Source: Siphonodentalium dalli (taxonomy: Eukaryota; Mollusca; Scaphopoda; Gadilida; Siphonodentaliidae). Taken from it: a stretch of 64,000 nucleotides of DNA. The notes beneath the pieces were generated by a model. The model had not been told where the DNA came from. It made no database searches and saw only the letters and a program-made list of their open reading frames with translations. This document shows, in pieces, positions 46,586 to 56,580 of this stretch. A program made the translations under genes and the position numbers. The stretch covers positions 58,277,949 to 58,341,948 of the forward strand of contig CP136065.1 in assembly GCA_032622095.1 (NCBI GenBank). The letters are read 5' to 3'. Each line of letters starts with the position of its first letter. Positions within the stretch are counted from its first letter, which is position 1.

Positions 46586-48025
46586 TATTTTGAGGCCTGT
46601 CTCCATGAGATGTCCATTCATAGTTGAGTGCAGACATACTGTACTTATCCATGGATGATGGAAGTAGATGTAGCAAAAGACAACATTCTTCAGTAGAACC
46701 ATTAATTAACATAACATTTGCAGATTCTTTGACTGAGGGAATAGGGGCAGGGAATGTAATGTCCCCCTCCTGCAACCTTCTGCACAGGGACCAATCAGCC
46801 TAGAGGTTTCCAAATTGGGAGAAGTCACTTCTCCATATTACATTATTAGGAAGAAAAGGACTGTTATCAGGGAGAAGTCATAAAGACTGAAGTTCAATTT
46901 ACTCTCCATCCTCAAATTTCTGTGATTATAATAAGTATTATGCAATACAAGAGCTCATTTATAATAGCATCATATTGAGTAAGTACATTTTGAATATGCT
47001 GTGTTGAGATATCCATACTGGTATATAAGAGAGAAGTCACTTCTCCCTGGAAAAAAATAAGGCAGAAGTTGCACATTTTAGTGAGAAGATGTCTCCCAAG
47101 TTTCCCTCTAGTCTGGTCGCTGCTCTGCAGTGATAACGTCGATGGATACATGTAGCTTCCATTAAAACCTCAGTGTTGTATGATTCTTTTCAAGGCATGC
47201 AAAAAACTAGCTCACAATTTTAAAAAAACTATTCAAGCACAATAGTTCAATCTCATAACCTCATTTTAGCCAATCACAGGTGGTTTAAGGAATCGAACAT
47301 GCAAACAAAATTGTTTGACTCTTTCTGGAGATCCCGCTGATTGCAAATTTACATAACAAATTTGATGAGATGGGTAAATTACCCATGGCTAAGAAATATC
47401 CTCTGATGTACAAACAAAACTGAGATTTCCAGACAAACCAGAAAGATAAATTCATAGAACATGAAATGTAAACAACACCATTTGAACCTTCTTTGAAATA
47501 TCTCATGATGGCTAATATCCGTACAATAAACCATTGCTGAGATATCTAAGTGTAGGGACTGATGAACTAACAGAGGACTGGCTACATGCCATCCAATGAT
47601 CGCACATTCACTTCCAGAATGACACAATGACAAGGTCCAAGAAACTTATTAAGAAACACAACCTTTGGTTAACAAACACTATCCACATATAAATCCATAG
47701 AAGTTTCAAAGTTTCAAATCAAAGAATGTTTTCAAGTATAACACAGTTCACAGAATTCACCACAAACACTTGTTCTCAAATGCCATGTCTTTGCACAAGG
47801 TTAGGTATCCCATATGTTAGCAGGGTCTTGACATTATAATGATAAAACCTGATTGGCTGATGATTCTAATGATGTAAGCAGAATAGGTTGTGTTTTTCTT
47901 CCATTAATCCCTAGATAATAGGGCATTACCAGTAGAGACCAATCTGCTACCCAGGGTGCATCTATTCCGCCTCCATCTACGAGATGATCACGATAAACAT
48001 AACTTTCTGATGTACAATATCGCAG
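46586..48025. other. Unassigned
   Basis: A second diverged copy of TGAGTGCAGACATACTGTAC, TTATCCATGGATGA (46624) relative to 46153 suggests a local duplication of part of the family G-like element's flank. Nothing else seen. Confidence 0.4.
46817..47051. repeat. Element bounded by palindromic GAGAAGTCACTTCTCC
   Basis: GGGAGAAGTCACTTCTCC at 46817 and GAGAGAAGTCACTTCTCCC near 47030 could be the ends of one 235-bp element; a third partial GGGAGAAGTCA occurs at about 46870. No target duplication was seen. Confidence 0.35.
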
Positions 48026-48102
48026 GAACTCTATTAGTTATTCTAACAATGATCAGCTGCAATGATCGCGATCGCGATTCCATTCTTCGACGTCTGGGTG
48101 GC

Positions 48103-48564
48103 CAAGTCTGAGTTTAGTGTGCCTATCATTTGCAGAATGAGGTCCCCAGAGGGTGAATTTAGTGACGCTATCCCACATAGCGGGCTAGCATCACTAAATT
48201 CACTATCTGGGGACCTCATTCTGCTTAGGCCTCATCTTCTCTGGAAAGTTTCTTTATTATCAAATTTCTATAGAAACTTCTTCACATAGATTCTATTTCT
48301 TTCTTTAGTTTAGTTTCTCTGTATCCCAAAATTGGCAGACGACACATTGCATAATCGAGGTTCCCAATGGGTGTACATCACAATATTCACCATTTGGGAA
48401 CTTCAATCTGAGTCTATGTCTCCCAAAGCAGATGAGGCCTAAGCAGAATGAGGTCCCCAGAGGGTGTATTTGGTGATGCTAGCTCGCTATGCGGGGTAGT
48501 GTCACTAAATTCACCCTCTGGGGACCTCATTCTGCAAATAACGGGCACACTAAACTCAGGCTTG
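48103..48564 (-). mobile_element. Family G hAT-like MITE, copy 8, between long direct repeats
   Basis: CAAGTCTGAGTTTAGTGTG to ACACTAAACTCAGGCTTG with both hairpins. No 8-bp duplication is visible. Instead about 75 bp of host sequence is duplicated on the two sides (48026-48102 and 48565-48635). Confidence 0.83.
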
Positions 48565-48684
48565 CACAGGAACTCTATAAGTTATTCTATCAATGATCAC
48601 GATTCTATTCTTCAACATCTGCGTGGCATCATTACTGTGTGCAATGGATAGGTTCTGCAAAATTACAAATAATTTGAATAATCT

Positions 48685-48830
48685 TACCCTCTTCACTGCT
48701 AAATGATGTCATGATGTTGACGTCAATGGGAGTATCACGAAAAACTGTAAACCTGACTCCGTTGAAAGCTATTAACATTCACAATCCTGGAACATCATAC
48801 ACTGTTTTAAACTTCAAGATACTGCAAGAT
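48685..48830. mobile_element. Truncated relative of the 51041-51415 element
   Basis: CTCTTCACTGCTAAATGATG, then GTTGAAAGCTATTAAC and GGAACATCATACACTGTTT, align with the larger element's left and central parts. The duplicated block is present once, and the right end is missing. Confidence 0.6.
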
Positions 48831-48850
48831 ACGTTTCTAATGCAACATTC

Positions 48851-49016
48851 TCCAAATTATCTGAACATTTCCCTCAAATAAATAGGACTCCTTCTGTACT
48901 TGAATTATCCATTGTCTGCTTATTTTTCCTTTAAACCCCTCCAGATGAATAGTATATCATTCCTGTATATACTTTTATAACTGATTGGGAGAACCATTTA
49001 GTATCGAAAGGGTTAA
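48851..49016 (+). mobile_element. Family D TTAA element, copy 9, left end lost
   Basis: Begins within TTATCTGAACATTTCCCTC and runs to ATCGAAAGGGTTAA. Confidence 0.75.
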
Positions 49017-50242
49017 AATGTGTACCTGCTGCATTCTTTGTTCCATTCAGAATCAATATCAGACGGGTATAAAAATAAAAGGCACGCTATATGGAATGTT
49101 TCAATCATGGTCAATGCATCGGAACACACCAACAGGGTGCATTAAAGACAGTATGCACGGATAAGCATAGGCAGATTATTCAACCAACAAGAAAGACTGC
49201 ATATCATTCTAAACAAGAATGACAAGTTACTGACTCGGGTATATCTATCATATATACGTAAGTGCATTCAGCTATCTGACTGTATCCTACTTTTGTCACC
49301 TCTTTTCTTCAATCGTTCACTCTTTCATCCATCAACTCACTTATCATGTACTCATCCTGCCAAAACTCTGACATACATTCAGTATATTCTAAATTAAAAG
49401 ATACTGATGTGATACCTGTCTGCCTATTCCTGTGTAACCTACAACTCTACCTTTGGATATGTTCCATTTTGAGGATGAATGTTACATAAGCCTCCTGGTA
49501 TGAATTGCATTAACTTTTTCATGCAATGATGCACATACATATTATATTGCTTTGGATTAAAATAAAATAATGATACAATTATGCATCTGAACACCCCTGC
49601 AGAGAGTTTCACACCAATTCAACTAAATTTGTAAACGCTGTATGAAATTAGCAATGTGACAGAAAATTTATTACACTACTTTTAGCTATGTGGCCAGGTT
49701 TACTGGCATTGCGGTCCCTGTACAGTAATTTCGACAATCATCTGATTGGCTTCATCATTTTACCAGCGCAGCTCCCGTCATCGAAGGAAGGGTTAAGATC
49801 CGCTGACACCAATTTAACTCACCTGACATCTTTAATATGAATCGAACCAAATGTTAAAATTTTATCAAATTTAGAAAACTTATCTCCAGAGAAAGTCCCG
49901 TCCCATTACTAAGAGAATGATTGTATATTCCATGTTAATAACAACCTATGATAAGACTATAGTGCTACCTAATGAAGGGCAGCATATTATAATGGTACTG
50001 AAGCAGACTAATGACTATTTTATGCACAAGAACTTATGCCATGCATTAATATGATGCAAATGGTTATAAGTACTATGATCCATCATGATCGTCTTGCACT
50101 GACAAATTCCAGGGCATGTTTCTAAATAGATAGCAGCATTAACATCTCTCCTTTGAACCTAAGTAAGTTAACATCACTGTGTATCAAATTAGATCATTTG
50201 TTAAAGATCAGATGCAGTGACATTAAGACCTTAATACACAGC
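49017..50242. other. Unassigned
   Basis: Only a solo family A end at 49764 is recognised. Confidence 0.5.
49764..49796. mobile_element. Solo end of a family A element
   Basis: Only AGCGCAGCTCCCGTCATC and GGGTTAA remain, matching the family A left end in inverted form. Confidence 0.5.
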
Positions 50243-50493
50243 TTTACCCAGTCCATGACAGGAGCTGAACTGATATCAGCATTTAAGATCCTGTGCCAGT
50301 GCATTCTCTTGTATACGTGAGCCTCGCATATATAAGAGAATGCCCTGGCTTGCAAGGTCAAGGTAAATATTGTTAGGCCAATGCATTCTCTTATATACGT
50401 GAGGCCCCCTACGGGAGGCTCGTATATATAAGAGAATGCATTGGCACAGGATTTTCGCAAAATTTCAGGAAGCTCCAGTCATGAAAGGGCTAA
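50243..50493 (+). mobile_element. Family A TTAA element, copy 9
   Basis: TTTACCCAGTCCATGACAGG to AGTCATGAAAGGGCTAA. The first hairpin is shortened and the second complete. The two TTAA sites carry different point changes. Confidence 0.8.
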
Positions 50494-50519
50494 AGGCTAT
50501 CCAAAGTTGTTTGTCATGC

Positions 50520-51560
50520 AGACACTGATGCATATCCACCCCATGGCTAAATGGTCCTGCTAATGTTCTATGATGTAGGTGGGTCCTGCTGAATTCCTAT
50601 AATGCTGATGGAAAAAAAATGATGCTGTTACAAAAAATATTACCTGACAATCAATTAATCAATGTTGCATATCCACCCCATGGCGAAGTGGTCCTGCTAA
50701 ATTTATATGATGCGGTGGGTCCTGCTGAATTCCTATGATTCTGGTGGAGTAAAATTATGCTGTTACGAAAAATATTACATTATAATCAATTAACACGTTG
50801 ACTGCCGACTACAAGTTATCATATACTTTTTGCATTTAATGAATGGGAGTCGGCACTCGGGTCCTGCTGAATTCCTATGTTTTTGATGGAGCAAAATGAT
50901 GCTGCTACGAAAATGTTGCATAACCACCCCATGGCCAAGTGGTCCTTTTAATTTTCTATGATGTTGGTGGGTCCTGCTAATTCCTATGTTGTTGATGGAG
51001 CAAAATGATGCTGATACCAAAAATATTACCGGACAATCAATTAACCTATTCACTGTTAAATGACGTTATTACGTCATGTGCTGGGCTGCCGACGTTATTG
51101 CCATTTTCCAGTGGGAAAATATAATGGGAATATCACAAGAACCATTGTTAAATGACGTTATTACGTCATGTGCTGGGCTGCCGACGTTATTGCCATTTTC
51201 CAGTGGGAAAATATAATGGGAATATCACAAGAACCATAAACTGACTTGAGTTGAAAGCTATTATCGTTCACAATCGTGGAACATCATACACTGTTTGAAA
51301 TTTCAAGATAGAGGTTGGTGGATCGGAATAACTCTGAATTCCAGTTATGTATAATGGCCTACTGTTAGTGTGGTGTCCGTAAAAGTTACGGACGTCATAG
51401 CAGAGAAGAGGTTAATCAATGTTGCATATCGACCCCATGACTAAATGGTCCTGCTAATTTTCTATAATGTTGTTAGGTCCTGTTGAACGAATTCCTATAA
51501 TTCTGATTGAGCAAAATGATGATCTTACGAAAAATATTACCTGAGAATCAATTAATAAAT
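50520..51560 (+). repeat. Tandem ~140-bp repeat with insertions
   Basis: Four units begin near 50530, 50668, 50925 and 51424 (GTTGCATATCCACCCCATGG, GTCCTGCTGAATTCC, GAGCAAAATGATGCT, ATTACCTGACAATCAATTAA). Unit 2 is interrupted by a short TTAA-starting insert at about 50792-50862 (TTAACACGTTGACTGCC ... GAGTCGGCACTC). Unit 3/4 is interrupted by the TTAA element at 51041-51415. Confidence 0.8.
51041..51415. mobile_element. TTAA element with internal 92-bp duplication
   Basis: TTAACCTATTCACTGTTAAA to GCAGAGAAGAGGTTAA. Inside, a block starting TGTTAAATGACGTTATTACG occurs twice in tandem (51052-51143 and 51144-51235), essentially identical. The block contains a near-palindrome TGACGTTATTACGTCA. 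The same flanking sequence occurs uninterrupted at 50640-50670, so the insertion and its TTAA duplication can be read directly. Confidence 0.82.
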
Positions 51561-51943
51561 GTTGGATGGCCTAAATGATTGGTCTAAATATCCATGTGCC
51601 ACTATGATCTCATATTCATCTATATGATGATGCATGCGCAGTGAGCATAAGGCTGAACTTAATGGACCTATCTGACTTAATGGACCAGATGAGTCTCTAC
51701 CTGTGGTAATGTCTGCCGATTAGCGATTCCTGAACACAATTCAGAGGCACACCTGGCTCATATCACCACTAAACAGCTGTATGTATATTATACAGAGGAA
51801 ATTATGTTTTAAATGTTTATGGGCTGGGCATGTGGCTGATGATAGAGAGTACTTATCAACCAATTTCGTATGTAAGTGTGCAACATATGAAGAGAGTACC
51901 AATACACAGCAAATACAAACACCAAAGATTTTTATCAAAGTTA

Positions 51944-52046
51944 TACAGTAATGCCCAAAGTAGATGACCCTTTACCACAGAAGGATTATGGGAAATTTTT
52001 AAGGATTTAGGCAGAAATATGGCTTGTTTCCATTCATCGGAAAGAT
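51944..52046. mobile_element. Family F MITE, copy 8, truncated at a family G element
   Basis: Left arm only, from TACAGTAATGCCC to TTCATCGGAAAGAT. Family G sequence follows at once. Confidence 0.8.
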
Positions 52047-52388
52047 CAAGCCTTGAAATAGTGTGCCTTTTATTTGCAGAATGAGGTGACACTATCCTGC
52101 ATGGTGGGCTAGAATCACCAAATTCACCCTCTGGGAAACTAAACTGCTATGGGAGACTAGGATCAGATTGAAGTTACTCAGTTGAAGTTTGTGATGTTCA
52201 CCCAATAGTCACCTCGATTATGCATTTTCTCTTCTGCAAATTAGGGGACATATAAACTGAACAGGAGGGGAAAAGTTACTGAAAACAATGTTAATTTGAG
52301 ACTATAGACACTATATAGTACTTCCAAGAAGATGAGGCCTATGCATAATTAGGTTCCCAGAGGGTGAATTTGGTGATGCTAGCCCAAA
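52047..52388 (+). mobile_element. Family G MITE, copy 9, right end missing, inside family F copy 8
   Basis: CAAGCCTTGAAATAGTGTGCC opens it and the match stops in the right hairpin at GATGCTAGCCC. Left hairpin partly deleted. Confidence 0.75.
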
Positions 52389-52482
52389 AACCAGACATTC
52401 ACTTCATTTATTAGTTGTGATGTAGTAGGCAGGTGTGATGAAAACACCCAAGGGAGTAAGAGTGGTACACACATAATAAAAA

Positions 52483-52890
52483 CTAGAAAAAATCCTTTCG
52501 AGATAAAATGGATGTGACCTTCTTTGACTAATTACTACACTGAAAATGACATATTCATGGGTATGAACCATTGACACAAGATAACATCCATTAAATCAGT
52601 AAAAGAAATTGTTCATCCAAAAAAAAAGCTCACATCTTTACAAATGAAGAATACATATTTACTTTATTAGTTGGCTAAATACTAGAAAAAATCCTTTCGA
52701 GATGATATGAATGTGACCTAGTTTGACTTGTCACTAATTACTATATTGACAACGACATATTCATAGATATGAACTATTGACACAAGATAACATCCATTAA
52801 ATCAGTCAAAGAATTGTTCATCCAAAAAAAAAAGCTCACATCTTTACAAATGAAGAATACATCTTCACTTTATTAGTTGGATAAATACTA
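52483..52890 (+). repeat. Tandem duplication, ~200-bp unit
   Basis: ACTAGAAAAAATCCTTTCGA starts both units (52483 and 52681). Each unit continues through AAGATAACATCCATTAAATC and AAAAGCTCACATCTTTAC to CACTTTATTAGTTGG or TACTTTATTAGTTGG. Confidence 0.85.
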
Positions 52891-53132
52891 GAGTACCCTA
52901 ATTAAAATAGCATCTCATGCGTGCTCCATATACAAACAAACGGTACAAAGCACAACATCCCACGCACAAATTAAAAGGCTGGATGATTTACAAGTACCGA
53001 TGCATCAGCGTGATTAAAAGATCTTTCCGGATCAAGAATTAGGAAGCTTTTTTTATTACGTGCCAGGTCGAGACTGTTTGAACGCTGAATGGTGTCCACG
53101 TGTTCAATGTCAGGGATCAATGAGGGATACGT

Positions 53133-53520
53133 TGATTGCATAAAGCATCAAATTGGTATTGGTTCCTCTCAAGAGTATGGAAGCCTAGATCCCAACAAAG
53201 GTTCCATGATCAAAGACCTGGATCAGTCAGCATGGAGCTGGCACACACAGGAATCATGATAAGATAAGGAGGAAATACCATCAAGGAATGATTAATCATA
53301 GTCTAGTCACTTCCTGTGGAAACCACCAATGAGGAATTACTCTACTACCACTCAAAGATATTATACAGGGCATTGCATATATCAACTATTCAATATATCA
53401 ACTGTACATGTAGTTTGAACATGCACTGATCCTAGTATATAAAATAAAGTGTCATTTTCCAAGTTCCTTGTCTATAAACATATTTTCAATGTCAATTTCA
53501 TAATTTTGATCTGTAAGAGA
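53133..53520 (+). repeat. Direct repeat L, copy 1
   Basis: GTTGATTGCATAAAGCATCA, AGCCTAGATCCCAACAAAGG and GACCTGGATCAGTCAGCA through to CATAATTTTGATCTGT. This copy lacks the hAT-like insertion found in copy 2. Confidence 0.8.
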
Positions 53521-53567
53521 TTTTCTCAAAATGAATTTCATCAATAGAGAAGACCTTACTGAGTATA

Positions 53568-53790
53568 TACAGTAATGCCCTAAATAATCGACTCCTTAAC
53601 CACAGCAGAATTAAGGGTAACTTTTCAGGATTTAGTCGGAAATAAGGATTGTTGCCATTCATTGGAAAGCTCTCAGTGATAGCTTTCCAATGAATACATG
53701 TAGCAACAAGCCATATTTCCGACTAAATCCTGAAAAGTTACCCATAATTCTGCTGTGGTTAAGGAGTCGATTATTTAGGGCATTACTGTA
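53568..53790. mobile_element. Family F MITE, copy 9
   Basis: Full-length palindrome from TACAGTAATGCCC to GGGCATTACTGTA, with a 7-bp insertion (ACATGTA) in the right arm. Confidence 0.85.
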
Positions 53791-53888
53791 TATAGATGAA
53801 ATGAAATTAGCCAAATTATGTAACTAAAGAAGCAGACCAGAAATTGAGATTGACTTCAGCCAATAATTTCATCACAAAATGATGGTTT

Positions 53889-54690
53889 CTGTTGATTGCA
53901 TAAAGCATTAAATTGGCACTCATGGAGTCTGGGAGCCTGGATCCCAACAAAGTTCCCATCATCAAATACCTGGATCAGTCAGTACCCAGCTGGCACAGAC
54001 AGGAGGATTCATGATAAGGGGGAAATACCATCATGGAATGATTAATCACAGTCTAGTCACTTTCTATGGAAGCCACCTATGAGGAATTACCACTCAGAGA
54101 TATTATACATGGTATGGTATGCATCAACTGTTGCACTAGTTAGAACACAGACTGATCCTAACATAGAAAATATACAGGATTGTGGAAGCGTCTAAGTTCA
54201 GCGTAGGGCCCTGCGAATCATAGAATTAAGGTCAGACCGAATCTTGAACCAGAATCAGCATCTTGGTTTCGATTTGAACTAATCCTCAAACCCAAAAATT
54301 TATTATGGTCTGCGCTGTCGTGATAGTGAACAATTAGAACATAGTTAGGTAACTTTAATAGTGGGCATATAGTAAAATTACATATTATTTACATGGATAT
54401 TTCCAACATGGAAACACTATGGAAAGATGATGATGAATTCATTAAAAATATATAACAGACCGTTTTATATTGTGTTCACAGCGTACGTCTGCACTTGGTG
54501 ATTTATGATCAACCGGAGTGTTTTTCTGCTCATTTTGCTGGACGAAGTCTAAGGTTTGATACAATCTGAATCCTGGTCAAAGGTTTCAAATAGGATTGAA
54601 TCAATGTGAGGGTTTCAAAGTGAATAAAACCTTGAACGGTTCACAGGGCTCCAATTCAGTGACATTTTCATACTTTTGATCTGTAGCTTT
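53889..54690 (+). repeat. Direct repeat L, copy 2, interrupted by a hAT-like MITE
   Basis: Colinear with 53133-53520 from TGTTGATTGCATAAAGCAT to ACTTTTGATCTGTAGC. The 450-bp insertion at 54204-54653 falls within it. Confidence 0.8.
54204..54653. mobile_element. hAT-like MITE (450 bp), separate from family G
   Basis: TAGGGCCCTGCGAATC at the left and GAACGGTTCACAGGGCTCCA at the right form imperfect inverted ends. Flanks GTTCAGCG / ATTCAGTG match at 6 of 8. A related empty site exists in the paralogous repeat near 53483-53490. The body has no long open frame. Confidence 0.72.
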
Positions 54691-55962
54691 CGGTAAAAAG
54701 GTCAGTCGATTGGAACTCAAGTTGTGTAATGAAATGCATACAAACCTATGAAAATACGATGAATGTTGTCTCAAACGAATGAAGAAATATTCCTATTTTA
54801 TTAAAACAGTACTGAAAGTTCAAAGCGTCACTAAACTAAGAAATATCCCAAATGTCTGAAGAGGATTGAAGGAAAATCCCAATCTATGATCACATTAAAT
54901 CGAGAAATATTCCAAAATCAACACATGAGCAATAAAATCACTAGTTATCCAAGAAGTTAAACCAAGAGCTAACTCCAATGCTCCTCTGACGGAGAATAAA
55001 CAGAAATACAGCTAATGTGATGATTCTAGTCGGGTAGCAGACAAATCAAGAAACCATAGACCACAGGTGAGAATTCCAAACCACAACAATTTAATCATGA
55101 AGGGTAGTAGCCGGTCCTAGGGAAATACTTCCGTAAGATACTTAGGTATACTATTTCTTATTGTACCCTGACAGGTAAATTGTAACGCAGGTGAAACAAT
55201 GTGGGATATGGAGGCCCGTATTGTATCTTATCATCATAGATGTCTGGTTAGCATCATAATTCACATATTACCTGCACCTCGGACTGGAGCGAATGAGTTT
55301 TGGCAGACCCTGGTATGTGAAGCGTGTAATTTTCATGGCCATACAGCTGCCCCTGGTCATCTAACCTTACATTTATTTGTTTGTGGTATGGAATCAGTGT
55401 GTACTGATCAGTTGGAAGCCACAGCTGAACGGAGCCATATGGTCTGCATCAAAATAATCACTAGTCAAAGTAAAAGATCATAGTGTAATGTTTATATTAA
55501 AGAGATTAAATTTTAGGGATGTAATTGTCAGATTCAATGATATTTATGATAATATATGACAGGTATTAATACTGCACCACACAAACAGCCTGTTCCCATC
55601 AACCAAACAACTAAGTGACCAAGATTTAAGGATAGATATTAAGAATACAATCATTGTACTTGTTTTAAATTCAAGTCATCTATTGTGTTGGCAGATCATA
55701 ATAATAAAAAGTATGTTATATATTATTCAATACCCAGTGTATTATGAAATTCAATAACCCCTATTCACTGAGGTTCCTTTAAAATAATGAAACGTGTCTA
55801 AAAGCAAGATCAGTGAAATATTGTCATGCCTTCATCATGAAGCTAAATCTACGTACATGTGGATCAAGGGAAAACATCATTCAGACACTATGCCCCAAAT
55901 AGACTCGACCGAGTAGCTAGGTCACTTCAAAATTTGTTTAGGACAATGTCATTGACCAAACA
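54691..55962. other. Unassigned
   Basis: A 94-codon plus-strand frame at 55199-55483 looks fairly balanced in composition, but has no family, splice or promoter support. Confidence 0.4.
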
Positions 55963-55970
55963 CTTCTAAT

Positions 55971-56222
55971 CAAGTCTGAGTTTAGTGTGCCTGTCATTTG
56001 CAGAATGAGGTCCCCAGAGGGTCAATTTAGTGACGCTATCCCACAGTGGGCTAGTGTCACCAAATTAACCCTCTTGGGACCTCATTCTGCATGGACTCGT
56101 CTGGGAGACCTAGACTCAGATTGATGTTCCCAAATGGTGAATATTGGGATGTACACCCATTGGGAAACTCGATTATGCAATGTGTCCTCTGCCAATTTGG
56201 GGATACACTAAACTCAGACTGG
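55971..56222 (+). mobile_element. Family G MITE, copy 10, short, perfect 8-bp duplication
   Basis: CAAGTCTGAGTTTAGTGTGC to CACTAAACTCAGACTGG, with flanks CTTCTAAT on both sides. It has the left hairpin and the middle but no right hairpin. Confidence 0.84.
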
Positions 56223-56250
56223 CTTCTAATCAGGCTTGTTCCAGCAGTAT

Positions 56251-56580
56251 ATAGTGAATAAGTATACAGTATGTATAGCCATACAAGCCTATTCTGATAG
56301 TTGCAAGAAATAAGTAGGATACACCTTAAGAATTTTTTTTATTTTTAATATCACGAGCTTCCGGCCATTCTAGTGGCATTTTTCAAGTGGAATGACAGCT
56401 TAGGACGTTGAAGACTGTAACTAAGACATTGACATCAACGCGTCGTGTGATAATGTCAACAATTCAATGCCCTAAGCTGTCAATCCACTTGAAAAAGGCC
56501 ACTAGAATGGCCGGAAGCTTGTGATATTAAACTATAAACAAGTCTTATGGTGTATTCTGCTTCTTTCTTGCAGCATAAAG
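56251..56580. mobile_element. Inverted-repeat element with CTTCCGGCCATTCTAGTGGC arms
   Basis: Arms at about 56303-56415 and 56470-56578 are reverse complements, with shared words AGCTTCCGGCCATTCTAG and CACTTGAAAAAGGCC. A 50-bp spacer carries GACATTGACATCAACGCGTC. A half copy lies at 13309-13436. Confidence 0.7.
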
